64,000 nt of DNA from NCBI GenBank assembly GCA_018141845.1, contig CP073340.1, forward strand, positions 1,699,001 through 1,763,000. Reading direction: 5' to 3'. Positions within the stretch are counted from its first letter, which is position 1, and the number at the start of each line of letters is the position of its first letter. Made by a program: the position numbers and the translations under genes. Under the pieces are notes generated by a model. The model saw only the letters and a program-made list of their open reading frames with translations. It did no database searches and was not told the DNA's origin. The stretch is from Lachnospiraceae bacterium oral taxon 096 (lineage in GTDB: Bacteria; Bacillota; Clostridia; Lachnospirales; Lachnospiraceae). Shown here piece after piece: positions 19,901 through 31,900 of the stretch.

Positions 19901-22900
19901 AATATACGAATTACTACTATCCAGTGGCACATATTAAGTCCAAAGTACTTGGGGATTCTCTGGCGGAAAAATTAGTTAACAGGGCCTATATGCACTGGGA
20001 CCCACAAGAAAATGTAGAGCTCAATGGCAATGTGCGTCGCACAAAGCCAAATGGACAGACGGACACACAGGATTGGGGCTATGCAGAAGTTCCTATTAAA
20101 ATAAAGAAGGCTTCGGCACTTTCAGGAAAATTGGAAATTCGAAGAAGAACCGATTATATGTGGACGAATTCTATTTTTACAGAGTCAGAAGAGCCATTTG
20201 ATTATCGAATGACGGTGTCTCAGTTGGACAGAAATTCAGGATCGGGAAATTACGGCGGCGTAGAGCTTGTCAATATCTTTCCAGGTCAAAATGATGTGCA
20301 ACAGAGTAAATCAGGACCTAGAAATAGTGATTTTAGCAATACATTTGACACTAGTCGTCTGTCAGATATTCGTGTGTATACCACGGATGCCAATGGGGTG
20401 GAGACGACGCTTGATCCATCAAAGTACACATTGAGTTATCTCAATACCAATAGTGGAGCAGATACACTTTTAATTGGTGATACCGTGGACACTTTGGCAG
20501 ACAATTTGAGTCGGTGGTCTTCAACGCCAGCATCCAATACAAAGGCGATGAAGGTCAAATTGGATCGAAACTTTATTCTTCCATACGGTCAGAAACTGCA
20601 AATCGAAGTGCCAATGAAGGCACCAAGATTAAGTGGTGTCAATGACACATTGGTTGACAAAAAGGCTGTGGATTCTTTCTCTCTTCGCTACTATGCGACA
20701 GGTGCAACAACACCGGAACACTTTAGAGAGGTCAATAATGTTCAAAACATTATGGCGATACAAAAGGGAACATTGCACTTTAAAAAGTATGGTCGAGTGG
20801 GAAAGACAACACCAGACAATCAGGCACAGCCACTAGAAGGTGCGACCTTTGAAGTCCGAGATATGACAAGCAATGCGTTATACTATGCAACTTCAGATAG
20901 CAATGGTGTCGTTACAGTCAAAGATCTCGATGTTCGCCACAGTGTGGTAATTCGGGAGGTTACTGCTCCAGATGGCTATATGAGGTCCGGAAATACGATT
21001 TTAGTCAATTTGACACAGTATTTAAAGGCGGACAACAATTTTGAGGATACATTGCCAGATTCCATGACACTTCGTCCATTTATGAATACTAAGCCAGTGG
21101 AAGGCTCATTAAAGATTGTGAAAAGGACGGTTGATCCAAGTGTCAATCTTCCATTTGTCAGCTTTAATATTAAGGGAACTACAGGCGGAGCGTATTCGAA
21201 TACGGATGTCAATATGAATGTATCGACTGGCACAGATGGAACGGTGACAGTCAATCATCTTCCAGAGGGAAATTACAGCGTAAAGGAGATTGCAAGTTCT
21301 GCAAATCTTCGCTTTACCGATGTATCGACAAAGAATGTCACTGTCGATGCAAGCAATACAAGCTTGAGCGTTGAATTTACCAATGAAAAGATGCAGGTGC
21401 CATTTAGAAAAGTCATCACAAAAAATGCAAATGATTTAGATCCAAGTCAGTGGGATAAGTTGACAGATTTCCAAAAGGAAAAGATTGCAGGTTATCGCTT
21501 TAAGGTGACTGATGAAAGTGGTCATTCTGTATATACAGGAAATACAGATGCAAATGGTGAGGTTATTTTAGGTAATTTAAAGCCAAATGTTGTCTACACT
21601 GTTACTGAGGAGGCCACTCAAGCCAGCCCTCAAGTCAATTTGTATCAGCACAATACCAATTCCTATAAGTTTAAACTTTCGCCAACAGGTAAGCTATTAA
21701 ATCCAGATAATGGCAATGTGTTTATGCAAAGTGCATTGAATTTCCCGAATATGCCAAAAAATATTAAGGGAAAGATTGTCGTCAATAAGACAGATGATCA
21801 GGCCAGAGCACTTGTAGGAGCAAAGTTTGAGCTATTTAAGGTAACTTATGCGGCGGATGGAAGTGTGGCTTCGATTACTTCCACTGGACAGGTCTCTACG
21901 ACATTGCAAAATGGAGCGAGAGCACAGGCGGTATTTGACCAACTAGAGCCAGGAAGTTATCAGGTAAAAGAGGTCGCAGCACCGGGAGGATTTTATCTTT
22001 CCACAACACCGATTGCCTTTAATGTGACAATTCCAAGCACAGCACCAGCCAATGCGTCTACAGATGCAAGATATAATTTGTCAGGAAATGATATTGTGTA
22101 TACACATACACAGGATGTTTCTAACAAATCAGTAAAGGTTGATGCCATCAAGGGAGAAGATCTGGAAGGATATATCAATGTTCCGACAGCACAGGCCCAA
22201 AGCTATGTCAATGCCCATGCAGGATATAAGCTTCGCTCTACAGGCGATGGTCTGGCTACAGTATATAAGCCATTGGCTGGAGTTGTATTTGAACTCTATG
22301 AGACCAATAATGGTGTCAAAGTAGGAAGTGCCATTCCAATCAATGGAAATACCGATATTGTCAGCGATGCCAGTGGAAAGTTGAATTTAAACTATCCATT
22401 TGATCAGGATAAGGAATATTCCATTTTTGAGAAGACTGCCCTTTCAGGATATGAAAGAATGTTATCTCCAAAGACCTTTCGAATTGCAACTGAGGCAACA
22501 AGACCGGGATTTGATGGAACAATTTCCATCTATATGAACAACAAAAAGTATGTGGGAAGTATTTTGGTCTCTAAATACGATTCGTTGACAAGAAGACCAC
22601 TTGGTGGTGCAAAGTTTAGATTGTATTCTGGACATGGTGCAATTGCAGCGGATTCCTCGGGATATATCAAGGAAGTGGAATCGGGAGCAGATGGTTTTGC
22701 TTTCTTTGGCAATTTACCACTTGGTGATTATACTGTGCGAGAGATTACCGCACCGACAGGTTATCGGGAGCCTTTAGTTACTGCTCGAGACAAACAATTT
22801 AGTATCACCCAGCAAAACCTTAACCTCAGTTATATTGTCTATAACACAAAGGTGAAGGATATCAAGGTGACAAAGACCTGGACGGGAGGTTCAGAGGCCA

Positions 22901-25900
22901 GTGTACAAGTGAGATTGATGCACAAAGCCAGCAATGAAACTTCATTTACACCAGTAACAGGCAATGTTTTGATTGAAACAACGCCAGCAACGACGGCAGC
23001 AGATGGCAGTGTAACTTTGCAAACAGCAGCAGATGGCAGTGTGCCAGAGCTGACATTTAAGGATGTACCACTGGCCAATGACAGTGGACGAGAGTACACC
23101 TATGAAGTTCAAGAAGTCAGTGTAACGGCAGCGGATGGTACGGTTACCTCCGTAGTCAATAGCCAGATTGGCAATGATTACAATGTCTTAATTGGTGGCG
23201 ACATTACCAATGGATTCCACATCCAGAATGTGGCAAAAGATGATAGCAAAAAGAGTGTAATGGTATCGAAGAAGTGGCAATGGGCTGATGGTAGCACAAC
23301 TCCTCTTTTAAACAGCCGAGTTGTGGTAGCTTTGATGCAAAAGGTGGGCAGCAATGCGCCAACGGAGATTCGACGACAGAATTTGGATGCAAGCAACAAT
23401 TGGACTGCAAACTTTACTGGTCTTGAGAGCCGAATTGGCGGTCAGGTGGTAAATTATTCTGTTATAGAATTGAGTGATACTACAGGATTTCATAGTTCTG
23501 TTGTGGAAGATGTGGCACAAAGAACTGCAAATTCCAATGTATTTAAGATCACAAATGAAGCCATTAAGCGTCAAGAAATTCGATTCACAAAGAATTGGGT
23601 TGGTGTGGATCCAAGCCGAGCACCAAGTGTTGTGTTGAAGCTATATGATAGTCAAAATATGACGACACCACTCTTTACACAGCCAGTGACTTTGCAAAGT
23701 GATGGTTCTTATCAGGCCATCTTTACGAATGTGCCAAGTTATGCCTACAGTGTAGAAACAAATCCGCTACTTGCAGCGACAGATCCACAGAGTGCAAAAG
23801 TTGTGGCAAGGAAGATTCAATATGTAGTTCGTGAGGAGTTTGCCGATGGACAGACCAGAGCAGGTTACACCAATACGACAACATTGGACGATGCAGCATT
23901 TGCAAATTACAGCACAAATGCGAACATTGCCAATAACTTAAGTTTTGATGTGACCAATACAATGGAGCAAAAGTCCATTACAGTAAAGAAAAAGTGGACA
24001 GGAGTTGACATCAGTCAGGCACCAAATGTTGAGGTGGAATTGATGGATGAAACTCCAGGTTATACTCCAGTATCTGTAGGTCGTCAGACATTGTCCTATA
24101 ATACGACAGATCCTTCGTCGAGCTTTACATATACTTATGCAAATCTGCCAAAGTATAAGCCAGATGGAATTACTGAGATTACCTATACAGTAAAGGAAAA
24201 TACAACACTTGATGGCTATGATGTCAATGTTGGTACAATGGAGCAGGATGCATCCAATGCAACTCACTTTAGTGTAGAGATTACCAATGCAAGAAAGACA
24301 AAAAATATCGACATTAAGAAGCAATGGGATCAGCCAGAGGAGAGTTTTAGTGGATCAAATGCCAATACACCAGCTGTTCGTGTTGACATCTATGCAGATA
24401 CAACCAATGATGGTGTAGTCAATCCGACACCGTATACTCAGACAGGAGTTCAAACGAGTGGCATTGTTTTGGATGGAACAAATCAATATCGAACAATCAT
24501 CAATGGTTTGAGTGAGTATACTGCGGATGGACAGACAAAGATTCAATACTATGCGAAGGAAGTTCCAGTGCAAGGGTATACTGCACCAGTAAATACTTCG
24601 GTGGCTAGTGGAACTGATGGACAGGGACTAATTGCACTTAGCGATGTTTCTGGTGTACTTTCGGGAACATTCATTAACAAGAGAGAACGAATTGATTTGG
24701 ATGCAACTGTCATTTGGAATGGTATGAATTTATATACCCCAGCAGAACGCACAAATTTACCAGTTCCTCATGTAGATGTGTATGATATGACCGATCCAAC
24801 CAATCCAAAACTTGTGCGTGAAAATGTGCCAATGACTCTCCAAGAGGACTTGACACATACCGATCGTTCGAGATGGACGGCAAGTATGAGCGATCTTCCA
24901 AAGTACACAGCTGATGGTCAGACAGCGATTGTCTACAATGTAGTGCAGAGGGAGCGATATAATGGTTATACGACAACCGAAAACACAGATCCTCAAGATC
25001 GAAGCGGAACGGTACTCAATATTCGTGATGCAAGTGGAAATGTCATCACCAATCGAGCACAGACAACACCTGCACTGGCCACGGTGACGCATTGGCATGC
25101 CGACATTGTCAATACACCAAAGACAAGAGACATTACAGTGAATAAACACTGGGAAGGTACGCCAGGAAATAGTGCACAGGTTTATCTGACTAGAGAGGGT
25201 GTAAGAATCAATGGTGATGCGACACAGCCAGGATCAACACCACAAGCTGTGACATTAAATGCAGCAAATCATTGGACACACACATTTAGTGGAATGCCAG
25301 TGAGCAAAATTGATGGCAGTGGAGATTACACTTACAATATTGAGGAAGAAAACATTGTCAATTATGAACAAAGTATCCACAGTAGTTTCGTGGCCAATAC
25401 TAATTCAGCTTTGCCGAGCAATATTGTCTTTGATGTGACCAACACATTTAAGACCATAGACATTACGGTGAAGAAAAATTGGGTGGGTGTGGCAGAAAGT
25501 GATGCACCAGCGGTGACTTTACAATTGATGGATGTGACAAACCCAACCGCACCAGTTGCAGTAAGTGGGGTAACAGCGACACTGAACAGTGCAAATCACT
25601 TTACAGCAGTTTTGAATGATTTGCCGAAGTTTAAGTCAGATGGCACAACACGCATTCAATATGCTGTGCAAGAGCCAAGTATGCCAGGCTATCAATTTAG
25701 TACTTCTACGACTTATTCTGATGCTGCACAGACAGATGCACCATTTGGTACAGCTGTAATTCATGCGACAAATACCAGACTAAAGCAGGAAGTGAAAGTG
25801 ACAAAGAACTGGGTTGGTGTAGATCCAGCAAATGCACCAAGTGTTGTGGTTGAGCTTATGGATGTGACCAATGCAGCTAGTCCAATTTCTTTGGGAACAA

Positions 25901-28900
25901 AGACATTGAGCTACAGTGCAAATCCATCAGATAGCTTTAGTGCAGTATTTGATAATCTTGACAAGTACAAGGCTGATGGTGTGACTGAGGTCAAGTATGC
26001 GGTTAGGGAGAATACAAATCTTCCAGAATATGATACACAAATTGGTGTAGTCAACACCGTTGATGCGACACATAAAGAGGCGACGATTACCAATACCTAC
26101 AAGACAGTGGATGTTCATGTGGATAAGACATGGACAGATGTAGCACTTACGGATGCTCCTGAAGTGACATTGCAGCTTGTCGATGTCACAGATCCAAATG
26201 CACCAGTGGATGTGGTAGGAAAGAGTCTAACGCTCAACAATGCAAATCACTTTGCAGGAGATTTTAGCGATCTTCCAAAATATAAGTTGGTAGCGGGTGC
26301 AGCAGTGGAGATTCAATACAGTGTAAAGGAGACTCCACAACTTGCGGGATATCAATTTAGTGTCAATACAGTGAATTCAGCTTCACCAACAGCGACAGCA
26401 CCATATGGTAGCGTCACGGTGACAGCAAACAATAGCAGAGTAAAGCAAGAAGTGAAGGTGACAAAGAACTGGACAGGTGTCAATCCAACAAGTGCTCCTA
26501 GTGTAGTTGTTGAACTTATGGATGTCACTGATACAGCAAATCCAATTTCTTTGGGAACAAAGACATTGAGCTATAATGTAAATCCAGCGCTTAGCTTTAC
26601 AGATACATTCTCCAACTTAGACAAATATAAGGCGGATGGTGTGACGGAAGTTCAATATGCTGTCAAGGAAAATAATCAAACTGATGGTTATCAGACAAGC
26701 ATTAGTGCCGTGCGTACAGATGATGCGACGCATAAGAGTGCAGAGATTACAAATGTCAGAGTTTTAAAGCAAATTGCAATTGCAAAAACTTGGGATATGG
26801 CTCCAGAAATTTATGCAGGATCTTCTGCCAATACGCCGCCAGTGACGGTCGATATTTTGGCAGATACAACTGATGATGGCGTAGTTAATCCAACGCCATA
26901 TACACAGACAGGCATTCAAACAAGTGGTATTGTGCTCAATCGTGCTAATCAATATCGCATGACATTGACAGGCCTCAATGCGTATACTGATGATGGAGTG
27001 ACAAAAATTAAGTACTATGTCAGAGAGCATGCACTTCAAGGTTATACAGGTCCAACTGATCCGACAGCAACATCCATTGCCGATGGAACAGGACGACTGA
27101 TGCTCATTGAAGATGCACAGGGAGTACTTGCAGGTGATATTGTCAATACACAGGATGTCATTGATCTTGATGTTGTGTTGAATTGGCATGATTTGGATAT
27201 TTATCCAACTTCTGAGCTGGCAAATCTTTTGGTGCCAACCGTGGATGTGTACGATCGAACTGATCCAACCAATCCAAAACTTGTGCGTGCCAATACGCCT
27301 ATGCAACTTGTGGAAGACACAACAGTGCCAGGTAGAGTGCGCTGGACTGCAGATATGACTCGTCTTCCAAAGTATACAGCCGACGGAACGAAGGCAATTA
27401 TCTATGATGTTGTACAGCACAGCCCAATCAATGGCTATACGACGACACAGAAGACAGATCCATTCAATGGCACAACACCAATTTCAATTCGAAATGCCAA
27501 TGGTGAAGTGATTGATGATCCAACACAGACAACGCCATTGCTCTCTAATGTGACGATTTGGCATGGTGTGATTGATGAGACACCAAAGACAAGAGAAGTG
27601 AGTGTGACAAAGACTTGGCAGGGAGCAATACAAAGTCAGGCCAATGTCTACTTGACAAGAAATGGCTCGAGAATAAATGCCGACCCAACACAGGCAAATC
27701 ATCCAGCGGTTCCAGAGACACTTTCTGCAACAAATGGTTGGGCACATACTTTTGTGCGTCTACCAGTGACAAGTATTGATGGAACTACAGATTACAACTA
27801 TGGTGTGGAGGAGGTGGCCATTCCAGGTTACACACCACAGGTGACAAGAACTACTTCGCCAAGTGGAATAACAGGGGTTGACAATCTTCATTTTGCTATT
27901 CACAATACACAGCAAAGTGTGGATGTGACCGTGCAAAAGAATTGGTCAGGTGTCAATGTAAATGATGCACCAAGTGTTCAAATGCAATTGATTGATAATA
28001 CAGATCCAACCAATCCAATCACTCTTACTGGATTGGTGACAACATTGGATCACACCAATAACTTTACAGCAGAGTTTAATGATCTTCCAAAGTTTAAGGC
28101 CGATGGAACGACAAGAATTGAGTATTCGGTTGTAGAAGTGAATACAATGCCAGGCTATACCTTTAGTGTGGCGACAACCAATAGTGATGCACCAACAGTG
28201 ACATCACCAGATGGAACCGTGAGCATTGTGGCAACAAATACAAGGGTTACCCAAGAAGTAAAGGTGAATAAACAGTGGGTTGGAGTGGCAGATAGTACAG
28301 CTCCAAGTGTCAATGTGGAGCTTTTGGATGTTACAAATCCAACTTCACCAATTTCACTTGGAACAAAGCTTTTGAGCTACAATGCCAATACAGCACAAAA
28401 CTTTACGGATGTCTTTACAAACTTGCCAAAGTACAAAGATGATGGTGTGACAGAGATTCACTATGAAGTGAAGGAAGTTAGCCCACTTCCAGAGTATGAG
28501 GTCAATGTATCGGCGGTGACAGATGTGGATGCAAGTCACAAGACGGCAACGATTACAAACACCTATAAGACAGTAGATATTCATCTAACAAAGTCTTGGG
28601 TAGGAGTGAACACAGCAGATGCACCAGCAGTGACGATGCAACTAGTTGATGCAACAGATGCAAATCATAAGGTAGATGTTGCAGGAAAGACAGTGACTTT
28701 AGATGCAAATAATGGATTTGCTGCAGACCTTACGGATTTGCCAAAGTATAAGAGTGATGGAACAACGAGAATTCTCTATGAGGCAAGAGAGGTCAATGCT
28801 TTGCCGGGTTATACCTTTGCAATGCAGTCTACATTTGACGACACACCAGTGTTGCCAGATGCACCATTTGGTACAGTAAATATTGCAGCAACGAACACAA

Positions 28901-31900
28901 GGCGTAAGCAAGAAGTCGCTGTACAAAAGAATTGGACGGGTGTGGATACATCAGAAGCACCGAGTATTGAAGTAGAACTTTTGGATATTACCGATGCTGC
29001 TCATCCAATTTCTCTGGGCACAAAGACATTAAGTTACAATACAAATCCAGCACAAAACTTTAAGGATGTGTTTACTAATCTTGAAAAGTATAAGGCGGAT
29101 GGTGTGACAGAAGTCCAATATGCGTTGAGAGAAAATACACAATTAGATGGTTATGCTTCAAACAGTAGTAGTGTCATTACTATTGATGATGAGCATAAGA
29201 GTGCAAGCATTGATAATGTACGTAAGACAAAGAATATTCGAATTGCTAAGATTTGGAATATGGCACCAGAGATTTATTCTGGTTCGGCAAACGATACGCC
29301 TCCAGTAGTTGTCGACATCCTTGCGGATACAAACAACAGTGGAAATCCGATGCCATATACACAGGCAGGAGTAAATACAACAGGAATTGTTTTAAGTGCA
29401 GCAAATAGCTATAACCTGACGATTTCAGGTCTCAATGAGTATGCAAGTGATGGTCATACGAAAATTGTGTACTATGCGAGAGAGAGATTGATGCAAGGCT
29501 ATACAGCACTCAATTCAGGTCAGATTTTACTCACCGAAGATACCAGTAATCAATATGCAGGAGATATTGTCAATACACAGGATGAGATCAATTTAAATGT
29601 TGTCTTAAATTGGCATGGTCTTGATCGCTATCCAGCGTCAGATCTTAGCAACCTTCCAGTGCCACATGTAGATGTCTATGATCGCACAGATCCAGCAAAT
29701 CCTAAACTTGTACGAGAGAATACGCCAATGCGACTGGAAGAAGATCCAACTGTACCAGGTAGAGCAAGATGGGTAGCCAATATGGATCATTTGCCAAAGT
29801 ACACCTCAGATGGTACAAAGGCTATTATCTATGATGTAGTACAAAGGGAAAACTATCCTGGATATCACACTGAGCAGATCACCAATCCAACAGATGGCTC
29901 TGGAAATATCATTTCCATTCGTGATGGTGCGGGAAATGTGATTACTGACCCAACAGTGACTACGCCGAGATTGAGCAATGTCACCACATGGAAAGCTGTG
30001 ATTGACGAAACACCTCGTCTTCGCGATATGAAGGTTGTCAAGAGTTGGGAGGGAAGCATTGAACAAAGTGTACAGGTATATTTGACAAGAAATCACACAC
30101 GCATTAGTGCTGACCCTACACAGGCTAGTATTACGCCGGTGGAGATTTCAGAGCACACACCTGGACAGAGTGATGACTGGAGCTATGTATTTAGAGATTT
30201 GCCATATTGGATGATTGATGGTCAAACTGTAGCAGATTATGGCATTGAAGAAGTTCAAATTCCAGGCTATGTACAGACCTTACAAGTGGTAGAGGACGGT
30301 CAAAATCTTTTGGCAAAGCTACATAATAAGCGAAGTATCATAGACATTACAGCGAAGAAAAAGTGGAATGACCATTCCGATGCTCTTTCCCTTCGTCCAA
30401 ACAGCGTAGATTTTACATTGACGAGAACAACACAGAATAACCCATTACCTGAGCTTGTGCAGACACAGACCTTATCGGGAACAGGCGATGAGTGGAGCTA
30501 TACATTTAGTCAATTGCCTGAGTTTGATCACAATGGTGATCGCTACATCTACAAGGTAGAGGAAGTTGTCGTGCCTCAGTTAAACAATTATCAGGCACAC
30601 AATGAAAATGATACGACGATCACAAATGATGTGGTGACAAGATCGATTCCAATTCGGACAGTTTGGGTGGACAATAGCAATGAGCACAAATTGAGACCTT
30701 CAGGTAACAAGATTGAACTGATTCGCACATTGCCAAATGGTTCGAAAGAAGTGGTAAAGGTGGTTGAAAATCCACCAGGAACTTCAGGAAATACTTGGAA
30801 CAATGTCGTTGAGAATATGCCAAAGTACGATCGAGATGGAAATCCATACACATATAGCATTCGACAATATGATGAGAATGGACTTAGAAATTACGATACA
30901 ACATATTCAAACGATGGGGATACCTTAGTGGTGACCAATGTCTTTAGAACGATTTCTGTTCAAGGACAAAAAATTTGGAACGAGCTAGGAAATGGTGCCC
31001 GACCAACATCTGTTGCGGTTGATTTGTACCGTTCAGACGATCCAAGTCATGTATATCGCAGCACAAATATTAGTGCAGAGAATGCAAGCAGTGCAACAAC
31101 TTGGGGATATCAATTTGATAATCTTCCACAATACGACCAAAATGCAGTACCATTTGAGTATAGCGTTAAGGAGCACAGTGCACCGAAGTACTATGAAAGT
31201 AGTGTCGTTGGTATGGATATTACCAACACCTATCATCCAGAGCCAGTAGATTTTAACTTTGCTTTAAAGAAGTTAATTTTAGCTAGACGAATTGGATTGG
31301 ATACTTTCCATTTTGTGATGCAAGGTGTCGATGGTGCACCAATGCCAAGCGGTGCAATCAATGGTGAGATTCGATTGAGTGGAATCAATGGTGTTCATAA
31401 CTTTGGTGATGTGACCTATTCTCATGTGGGGCAATATGTCTATCGCTTCTATGAAGAGGCTGGCACAAATCAAAAGTTTACTTATGATACTTCTATTTTG
31501 ACGATGATTGTCAATGTGACCGATGTTGATGGAAAGTTACAAACAGGTTATCGAGTGACTAGAGAAAAAGACGGTCAGGTGATTGACGAGGGAGGCAAGT
31601 TGGAAATCAAGAATATCTATCACTATGATGGAGATTCTGATGAGATTGGTGGAGGATCTGGAGGTTCTGGAAATTCAGGATCTAGTAGTGGTGGTTCAAG
31701 TACGACCAAATTGATTGAAAGGGAGAAAAATCAAACTTCCAATCAGGTGGCCAAAGATAAATCTAATCCAGAGGAGAAGGTGACGCTTGAAGAATCGAAA
31801 GATCATCAAAAAGATCCTGATCAACCAAATCGAGGAGAAGATAAGTCAACTTCATCAAAGACTTCGTCCAATACTTCAGCAAGTTCTGATCAGGTGGCGA

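Noticed and set aside
26764..27420. Long open frames on the minus strand across the adhesin repeats, for example 218 codons here
   Set aside because: They are by-products of codon bias in repetitive coding DNA: Cys/Ile/His-rich composition, no ribosome sites, and they recur at equivalent places in each repeat unit.
22852..31233. CRISPR-like or simple-sequence repeat array
   Set aside because: The periodicity is of coding domains about 110 residues long, diverged and in frame, with no short identical repeats and spacers.
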